A stretch of 64,000 nucleotides of DNA from contig OZ038382.1 of the NCBI GenBank assembly GCA_964036045.1, positions 39,882,090-39,946,089 on the forward strand, given 5' to 3'. Shown piece after piece: positions 57,086 to 64,000 of the stretch; within the stretch, counting starts at the first letter, position 1, and every line of letters begins with the position of its first letter. The position numbers and the translations under genes are program-made. A model generated the notes under the pieces. The model was not told the origin of the DNA. It did not search any database and saw nothing but the letters and a program-made list of their open reading frames with translations. The DNA comes from Eutreptiella sp. 'Long Island Sound 2002'. Its lineage: Eukaryota; Euglenozoa; Euglenophyceae; Eutreptiales; Eutreptiaceae.

Positions 57086-60000
57086 CGAGAGCCAGGTGCT
57101 TTCATAATGAAGTGCGGTGATACTTGCCGACACAATATCTCAAAATTGAAATCGGGACTTTCTGTCAAGTTATTGCAGCTCCCCCTTCAGGGTTCCGGGA
57201 AGGCATTAGGCGACAATTTAGAAGGGGCATGTTCCATATTTTTGCAAAAAAGTTTCATTTTGGTACGCCACATTTATTGGATTTTCAGGTTGCTGCGTGG
57301 TGGTTGGCTAGGCTGTACGCGTGCTTTCGTAAAGTGGCACCTTTGGCCCTACCCGTTGAAGTTTTCGCTTTGGTCCACTGCCACCACACACCCACACTGC
57401 CATTGCAGCCCCCGCCACCCCCGCGCGCGCGCTCGCTTGCCTCGTCTCGTCAAGCCAAGGCATGGCTGGCTTGGCTTGGCATGGTATGGTATGGTATGGC
57501 TTGGTGCGAGAGCCAGGTGCTTTCATAATGAAGTGCGGTGATACCTGCCGACACAATATCTCAAAATTAAATTCGGGACTTTCTGTCAAGTTATTGCAGC
57601 TCCCCATTCAGGGTTCCGGGCAGGCATTAGGCGACAATTTAGAAGGGGCATGTTCCATATTTTCGCAAAAAAGCTTCATTTTGGTACGCCACATTTATTG
57701 GATTTTCAGGTTGCTGCGTGGTGGTTGGCTAGGCTGTACGCGTGCTTTCGTAAAGTGGCACCTTTGGCCCTACCCGTTGAAGTTTTCTCTTTGGTCCACT
57801 GCCACCACACACCCACACTGCCATTGCACCCCCCGCCACCCCCGCGCGCGCGCTCGCTCGCCTCGTCTCGTCAAGCCAAGGCATGGCTGGGTTGGCTTGG
57901 CATGGTATGGTATGGTATGGCTTGGTGCGAGAGCCAGGTGCTTTCATAATGAAGTGCGGTGATACTTGCCGACACAATATCTCAAAATTGAATTCGGGAC
58001 TTTCTGTCAAGTTATTGCAGCTCCCCCTTCAGGGTTCCGGGAAGGCATTAGGCGACAATTTAGAAGGGGCATGTTCCATATTTTTGCAAAAAGCTTTCAT
58101 TTTGGTACGCCACATTTATTGGATTTTCAGGTTGCTGCGTGGTGGTTGGCTAGGCTGTACGCGTGCTTTCGTAAAGTGGCACCTTTGGCCCTACCCGTTG
58201 AAGTTTTCGCTTTGGTCCACTGCCACCACACACCCACACTGCCATTGCACCCCCCGCCACCCCCGCGCGCGCGCTCGCTCGCCTCGTCTCGTCAAGCCAA
58301 GGCATGGCTGGCTTGGCTTGGCATGGTATGGTATGGTATGGCTTGGTGCGAGAGCCAGGTGCTTTCATAATGAAGTGCGGTGATACTTGCCGACACAATA
58401 TCTCAAAATTGAAATCGGGACTTTCTGTCAAGTTATTGCAGCTCCCCCTTCAGGGTTCCGGGAAGGCATTAGGCGACAATTTAGAAGGGGCATGTTCCAT
58501 ATTTTTGCAAAAAAGTTTCATTTTGGTACGCCACATTTATTGGATTTTCAGGTTGCTGCGTGGTGGTTGGCTAGGCTGTACGTGTGCTTTCGTAAAGTGG
58601 CACCTTTGGCCCTACCCGTTGAAGTTTTGGCTTTGGTCCAATGCCACCACACACCCACACTGCCATTGCACCCCCCGCCACCCCCGCGCGCGCGCTCGCT
58701 CGCCTCGTCTCGTCAAGCCAAGGCATGGCTGGCTTGGCTTGGCATGGTATGGTATGGTATGGCTTGGTGCGAGAGCCAGGTGCTTTCATAATGAAGTGCG
58801 GTGATACTTGCCGACACAATATCTCAAAATTGAATTCGGGACTTTCTGTCAAGTTATTGCAGCTCCCCCTTCAGGGTTCCGGGAAGGCATTAGGCGACAA
58901 TTTAGAAGGGGCATGTTCCATATTTTTGCAAAAAAGTTTCATTTTGGTACGCCACATTTATTGGATTTTCAGGTTGCTGCGTGGTGGTTGGCTAGGCTGT
59001 ACGCGTGCTTTCGTAAAGTGGCACCTTTGGCCCTACCCGTTGAAGTTTTTGCTTTGGTCCACTGCCACCACACACCCACACTGCCATTGCACCCCCTGCC
59101 ACCCCCGCGCGCGCGCTCGCTCGCCTCGTCTCGTCAAGCCAAGGCATGGCTGGCTTGGCTTGGCATGGTATGGTATGGTATGGCTTGGTGCGAGAGCCAG
59201 GGGCTTTCATAATGAAGTGCGGTGATACTTGCCGACACAATATCTCAAAATTGAAATCGGGACTTTCTGTCAAGTTATTGCAGCTCCCCCTTCAGGGTTC
59301 CGGGAAGGCATTAGGCGACAATTTAGAAGGGGCATGTTCCATATTTTTGCAAAAAAGTTTCATTTTGGTACGCCACATTTATTGGATTTTCAGGTTGCTG
59401 CGTGGTGGTTGGCTAGGCTGTACGCGTGCTTTCGTAAAGTGGCACCTTTGGCCCTACCCGTTGAAGTTTTCGCTTTGGTCCACTGCCACCACACACCCAC
59501 ACTGCCATTGCACCCCCCGCCACCCCCGCGCGCGCGCTCGCTCGCCTCGTCTCGTCAAGCCAAGGCATGGCTGGCTTGGCTTGGCATGGTATGGTATGGT
59601 ATGGCTTGGTGCGAGAGCCAGGTGCTTTCATAATGAAGTGCGGTGATACTTGCCGACACAATATCTCAAAATTGAATTCGGGACTTTCTGTCAAGTTATT
59701 GCAGCTCCCCCTTCAGGGTTCCGGGAAGGCATTAGGCGACAATTTAGAAGGGGCATGTTCCATATTTTTGCAAAAAAGTTTCATTTTGGTACGCCACATT
59801 TATTGGATTTTCAGGTTGCTGCGTGGTGGTTGGCTAGGCTGTACGCGTGCTTTCGTAAAGTGGCACCTTTGGCCCTACCCGTTGAAGTTTTCGCTTTGGT
59901 CCACTGCCACCACACACCCACACTGCCATTGCAGCCCCCGCCACCCCCGCGCGCGCGCTCGCTTGCCTCGTCTCGTCAAGCCAAGGCATGGCTGGCTTGG

Positions 60001-62596
60001 CTTGGCATGGTATGGTATGGTATGGCTTGGTGCGAGAGCCAGGTGCTTTCATAATGAAGTGCGGTGATACCTGCCGACACAATATCTCAAAATTAAATTC
60101 GGGACTTTCTGTCAAGTTATTGCAGCTCCCCATTCAGGGTTCCGGGAAGGCATTAGGCGACAATTTAGAAGGGGCATGTTCCATATTTTTGCAAAAAAGC
60201 TTCATTTTGGTACGCCACATTTATTGGATTTTCAGGTTGCTGCGTGGTGATTGGGTAGGCTGTACGCGTGCTTTCGTAAAGTGGCACCTTTGGCCCTACC
60301 CGTTGAAGTTTTCGCTTTGGTCCACTGCCACCACACACCCACATTGCCATTGCACCCCCCGCCACCCCCCCGCGCGCGCTCGCTCGCCTCGTCTCGTCAA
60401 GCCAAGGCATGGCTGGCTTGGCTTGGCATGGTATGGTATGGTATGGCTTGGTGCGAGAGCCAGGTGCTTTCATAATGAAGTGCGGTGATACCTGCCGACA
60501 CAATATCTCAAAATTGAATTCGGGACTTTTTGTCAAGTTATTGCAGCTCCCCCTTCAGGGTTCCGGGAAGGCATTAGGGGACAATTTAGAAGGGGCATGT
60601 TCCACATTTTTGCAAAAAAGTTTCATTTTGGTACGCCACATTTATTGGATTTTCAGGTTGCTGCGTGGTTGTTGGCTAGGCTGTACGCGTGCTTTCGTAG
60701 GATGGCACCTTTGGCCCTACCCGTTGAAGTTTGTGCTCTGGTCCACTGCCACCACACACCCACACTGCCATTGCACCCCCCGCCACCCCCGCGCGCGCGC
60801 TCGCTCGCCTCGTCTCGTCAAGCCAAGGCATGGCTGGCTTGGCTTGGCATGGTATGGTATGGTATGGCTTGGTGCGAGAGCCAGGTGCTTTCATAATGAA
60901 GTGCGGTGATACTTGCCGACACAATATCTCAAAATTGAAATCGGCACTTTCTGTCAAGTTATTGCAGCTCCCCCTTCAGGGTTTCGGGAAGGCATTAGGC
61001 GACAATTTAGAAGGGGCATGTTCCATATTTTTGCAAAAAGCTTTCATTTTGGTACGCCACATTTATTGCATTTTCAGGTTGCTGCGTGGTGGTTGGCTAG
61101 GCTGTACGCGTGCTTCCGTAAAGTGGCACCTTTGGCCCTACCCGTTGAAGTTTTCGCTTTGGTCCACTGCCACCACACAGCCACACTGCCATTGCACCCC
61201 CCGCCACCCCCGCGCGCGCGCTCGCTCGCCTCGTCTCGTCAAGCCAAGGCATGGCTGGCTTGGCTTGGCATGGTATGGTATGGTATGGCTTGGTGCGAGA
61301 GCCAGGTGCTTTCATAATGAAGTGCGGTGATACTTGCCGACACAATATCTCAAAATTGAAATCGGGACTTTCTGTCAAGTTATTGCAGCTCCCCCTTCAG
61401 GGTTCCGGGAAGGCATTAGGCGACAATTTAGAAGGGGCATGTTCCATATTTTTGCAAAAAAGTTTCATTTTGGTACGCCACATTTATTGGATTATCAGGT
61501 TGCTGCGTGGTGGTTGGCTAGGCTGTACGCGTGCTTTCGTAAAGTGGCACCTTTGGCCCTACCCGTTGAAGTTTTCGCTTTGGTCCACTGCCACCACACA
61601 CCCACACTGCCATTGCACCCCCCGCCACCCCCGCGCGCGCGCTCGCTCGCCTCGTCTCGTCAAGCCAAGGCATGGCTGGCTTGGCTTGGCATGGTATGGT
61701 ATGGTATGGCCTGGTGCGAGAGCCAGGTGCTTTCATAATGAAGTGCGGTGATACTTGCCGACGAAATATCTCAAAATTGAATTCGGGACTTTCTGTCAAG
61801 TTATTGCAGCTCCCCCTTCAGGGTTCCGGGAAGGCATTAGGCGACAATTTAGAAGGGGTATGTTCCATATTTTTGCAAAAAAGTTTCATTTTGGTACGCC
61901 ACATTTATTGGACTTTCAGGTTGCTGCGTGGTGGTTGGCTAGGCTGTACGCGTGCTTTCGTAAAGTGGCACCTTTGGCCCTACCCGTTGAAGTTTTCGCT
62001 TTGGTCCACTGCCACCACACACCCACACTGCCATTGCAGCCCCCGCCACCCCCGCGGGCCCGCTCGCTTGCCTCGTCTCGTCAAGCCAAGGCATGGCTGG
62101 CTTGGCTTGGCATGGTATGGTATGGTATGGCTTGGTGCGAGAGCCAGGTGCTTTCATAATGAAGTGCGGTGATACCTGCCGACACAATATCTCAAAATTG
62201 AATTCGGGACTTTCTGTCAAGTTATTGCAGCTCCCCATTCAGGGTTCCGGGAAGGCATTAGGCGACAATTTAGAAGGGGCATGTTCCATATTTTTGCAAA
62301 AAAGTTTCATTTTGGTACGCCACATTTATTGGATTTTCAGGTTGCTGCGTGGTGGTTGGGTAGGCTGTACGCGTGCTTTCGTAAAGTGGCACCTTTGGCC
62401 CTACCCGTTGAAGTTTTCGCTTTGGTCCACTGCCACCACACACCCACAGTGCCATTGCACCCCCCGCAACCCCCCCGCGCGCGCTCGCTCGCCTCGTCTC
62501 GTCAAGCCAAGGCATGGCTGGCTGGGCTTGGCATGGTATGGTATGGTATGGCTTGGTGCGAGAGCCAGGTGCTTTCATAATGAAGTGCGGTGATAC

Positions 62597-63019
62597 CTGC
62601 CGACACAATATCTCAAAATTGAATTCGGGACTTTTTGTCAAGTTATTGCAGCTCCCCCTTCAGGGTTCCGGGAAGGCATTAGACGACAATTTAGAAGGGG
62701 CATGTTCCATATTTTTGCAAAAGAGTTTCATTTTGGTACGCCACATTTATTGGATTTTCAGGTTGCTGCGTGGTGGTTGGCTAGGCTGTACGCGTGCTTT
62801 CGTAAGATGGCACCTTTGGCCCTACCCGTTGAATTTTTCGCTTTGGTCCACTGCCACCACACACCCACACTGCCATTGCACCCCCCGCCACCTCCCCGCA
62901 CGCGCGCTCGCTCGCCTCGTCTCGTCAAGCCAAGGCATGGCTGGCTTGGCTTGGCATGGTATGGTATGGTATGGCTTGGTGCGAGAGCCAGGTGCTTTCA
63001 TAATGAAGTGCGGTGATAC
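62597..63019. repeat. 423-bp monomer, two bases gained in the C/CG tract
   Basis: GCCACCTCCCCGCACGCGCG at about 62887 is two bases longer than usual. It is the longest unit seen. A 3' change CGTAAGATGG links it to the A subtype, and it has GAATTTTTCGC. Confidence 0.92.
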
Positions 63020-63861
63020 TTGCCGACACAATATCTCGAAATTGAATTCGGGACTTTCTGTCAAGTTATTGCAGCTCCCCCTTCAGGGTTCCGGGAAGGC
63101 ATTAGGCGACAATTTAGAAGGGGCATGTTCCATATTTTTGCAAAAAAGTTTCATTTTGGTACGCCACATTTGTTGGATTTTCAGGTTGCTGCGTGGTGGT
63201 TGGCTAGGCTGTTCGCGTGCTTTCGTAAAGTGGCACCTTTGGCCCTACCCGTTGAAGTTTTCGCTTTGGTCCACTGCCACCACACACCCACACTGCCATT
63301 GCACCCCCCGCCACCCCCGTGCGCGCGCTCGCTCGCCTCGTCTCGTCAAGCCAAGGCATGGCTGGCTTGGCTTGGCATGGTATGGTATGGTATGGCTTGG
63401 TGCGAGAGCCAGGTGCTTTCATAATGAAGTGCGGTGATACTTGCCGACACAATATCTCAAAATTGAAATTGGGACTTTCTGTCAAGTTATTGCAGCTCCC
63501 CCTTCAGGGTTCCGGGAAGGCATTAGGCGACAATTTAGAAGGGGCATGTTCCATATTTTTGCAAAAAAGTTTCATTTTGGTACGCCACATTTATTGGATT
63601 TTCAGGTTGCTGCGTGGCAGTTGGCTAGGCTGTACGCGTGCTTTCGTAAAGTGGCACCTTTGGCCCTACCCGTTGAAGTTTTCGCTTTGGTCCACTGCCA
63701 CCACACACCCACACTGCCATTGCACCCCCTGCCACCCCCGCGCGCGTGCTCGCTCGCCTCGTCTCGTCAAGCCAAGGCATGGCCGGCTTGGCTTGGCATG
63801 GTATGGTATGGTATGGCTTGGTGCGAGAGCCAGGTGCTTTCATAATGAAGTGCGGTGATAC

Positions 63862-64000
63862 TTGCCGACACAATATCTCAAAATTGAAATCGGGACTTTC
63901 TGTCAAGTTATTCCAGCTCCCCCTTCAGGGTTCCGGGAAGGCATTAGGCGACAATTTAGAAGGGGCATGTTCCATATTTTTGCAAAAAAGTTTCATTTTG
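63862..64000. repeat. Partial monomer at right edge
   Basis: This is the first 139 bp of a copy, cut by the window edge in the same A-rich tract in which the window begins. It carries GAAATCGGG instead of GAATTCGGG and a private change TTCCAGC in place of TTGCAGC. The array continues beyond the window. Confidence 0.97.

Larger units (their letters stand above)
56703..57123. repeat. Reference monomer (421 bp, near consensus)
   Basis: I use this copy as a reference because it carries the majority state at nearly every variable site: GAATTCGGGAC, CTGTCAAGTT, CTCCCCCTTC, CAGGTTGCTG, CCCTACCCG, ACACTGCC, CAAGCCAAGG. In order it holds an EcoRI site, a mixed block with GGGTTCCGGGAAGG, an A/T-rich module, a GC-mixed block with an MluI site, a C-rich tract ending in (CG)5, an inverted repeat and a TGGYN pentamer tract. 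Sequence composition is strongly uneven: about 30 % GC in the 60 bp around the A tract and about 72 % in the 60 bp around the CG run (measured on the 6301 and 6481 lines). I count about 23 CpG. The copy at 59229-59649 appears to differ from it at one position only. Confidence 0.93.
56703..63861. repeat. Monomers 135-151, relaxed continuation of the right-hand subtypes
   Basis: The B (AAAAAGCTTTC) and C (ACGTGTGC, CCAATGCC) types recur at 57966 and 58387, B again at 60913, and A-like changes at 60492 (CGTAGGATGG, GTTTGTGCTCTGG) and 62597 (CGTAAGATGG). The GCAGCCCCCG module starts at 57124, 59650 and 61755, spaced six and five monomers. GGTGATACCTGCC marks the junctions before 57545, 60071, 60492, 62176 and 62597. 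No strict higher-order period holds, so this looks like an older, partly scrambled relative of the preceding block. CAAGACAAGG and CGAGACAAT types are absent here. Confidence 0.87.
1..64000. repeat. Tandem satellite array, 421-bp monomer, head to tail
   Basis: The same 421-bp unit recurs in one orientation across the whole window. The anchor TTGCCGACAC occurs at 298, then about every 421 bp to 63862, giving 151 complete units and two partial ones. The span 298 to 63862 is 63564 bp, which is 151 x 421 minus 7, and the 17 length variants found individually sum to minus 7. No interruption longer than 2 bp was seen, and no transposon, inversion or single-copy sequence. Both ends lie inside a monomer, so the array continues past the window on both sides. 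Long satellite arrays of this kind are known from eukaryotic heterochromatin, often centromeric or subtelomeric; which applies here cannot be told from sequence alone. The family was not recognised. No protein-coding gene or RNA gene is supported anywhere inside it. Confidence 0.98.

Noticed and set aside
298-63858. Hundreds of overlapping open frames of about 93, 134 and 166 codons on both strands, some of 270-334 codons.
   Set aside because: They repeat with the satellite period in all frames, overlap each other fully, often start at TTG or CTG, end wherever a copy has a point change, and show indels of 1-2 bp without selection for frame. No recognisable domain, ribosome-binding site or promoter. 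They are a by-product of a 3n+1 unit.
1-64000. CRISPR array or other prokaryotic direct-repeat system.
   Set aside because: The unit is 421 bp with no conserved-repeat/variable-spacer division; variation is scattered point changes over the whole unit and no cas-like gene is present.
1-64000. Subrepeats of an rDNA intergenic spacer or a 5S rDNA array.
   Set aside because: No 18S, 25S/28S or 5S rRNA sequence occurs in 64 kb, and the length far exceeds normal spacer subrepeat blocks. A spacer-derived satellite origin is not excluded.

Overview
The whole window is one tandem satellite DNA array. A single 421-bp unit repeats head to tail, always in the same orientation, from base 1 to base 64000. 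Anchoring on the conserved TTGCCGACAC just after GGTGATAC (298, 719, 1140 ... 63862) gives 151 complete monomers plus a partial copy at each end (1-297 and 63862-64000). Of the 151 anchor-to-anchor intervals, 134 are exactly 421 bp; the other 17 are 419, 420, 422 or 423 bp. I see no unique sequence, transposon insertion, inversion or flanking gene. By eye most copies differ from a reference copy by about 0-10 positions.

Organism: this is the nuclear genome of a eukaryote. Tens of kilobases of pure satellite with nested higher-order repeats is typical of centromeric, pericentromeric, subtelomeric or knob heterochromatin and is not known as a bacterial arrangement. I do not recognise the family and cannot name a clade. 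GC is about 52 % (219 of 420 bases counted at 6181-6600).

Monomer anatomy (reference copy 56703-57123): a 5' part with an EcoRI site; an A/T-rich module with an A6 tract; a mixed middle part with an MluI site; a C-rich, pyrimidine-skewed tract ending in (CG)5 and TCG repeats; a 9-bp inverted repeat; and a nested pentanucleotide microsatellite (TGGYN). The unit length is 3 x 140 + 1, so each new copy is shifted by one reading frame. This produces many overlapping open frames (typically 93, 134 and 166 codons, up to about 334) that I judge not to be genes.

Layout: 0.3-9.5 kb, mixed and relatively diverged monomers; 9.6-12.1 kb, a three-monomer higher-order repeat (HOR) in two copies; 12.5-13.8 kb, a second copy of the 7.9-9.1 kb block; 13.8-24.7 kb, mixed subtypes with several two-monomer duplications and twin 419-bp copies; 24.7-27.7 kb, a diverged, indel-rich patch; 27.7-32.7 kb, a three-monomer HOR in four copies; 32.7-36.9 kb, a five-monomer HOR in two copies; 36.9-47.9 kb, mixed; 47.9-52.5 kb, a subtype with GAAATC in place of GAATTC; 52.9-56.7 kb, a three-monomer HOR in three copies, the last two nearly identical; 56.7-64 kb, variants of the same subtypes in looser order. 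Diagnostic variants are strongly zoned, as expected from repeated local unequal exchange or replication-based amplification.

Nothing here supports a protein-coding gene, RNA gene, CRISPR array or operon. The interest lies in the satellite family, its nested periodicities (5 bp, 421 bp, 842/1263/2105 bp) and its evolution.
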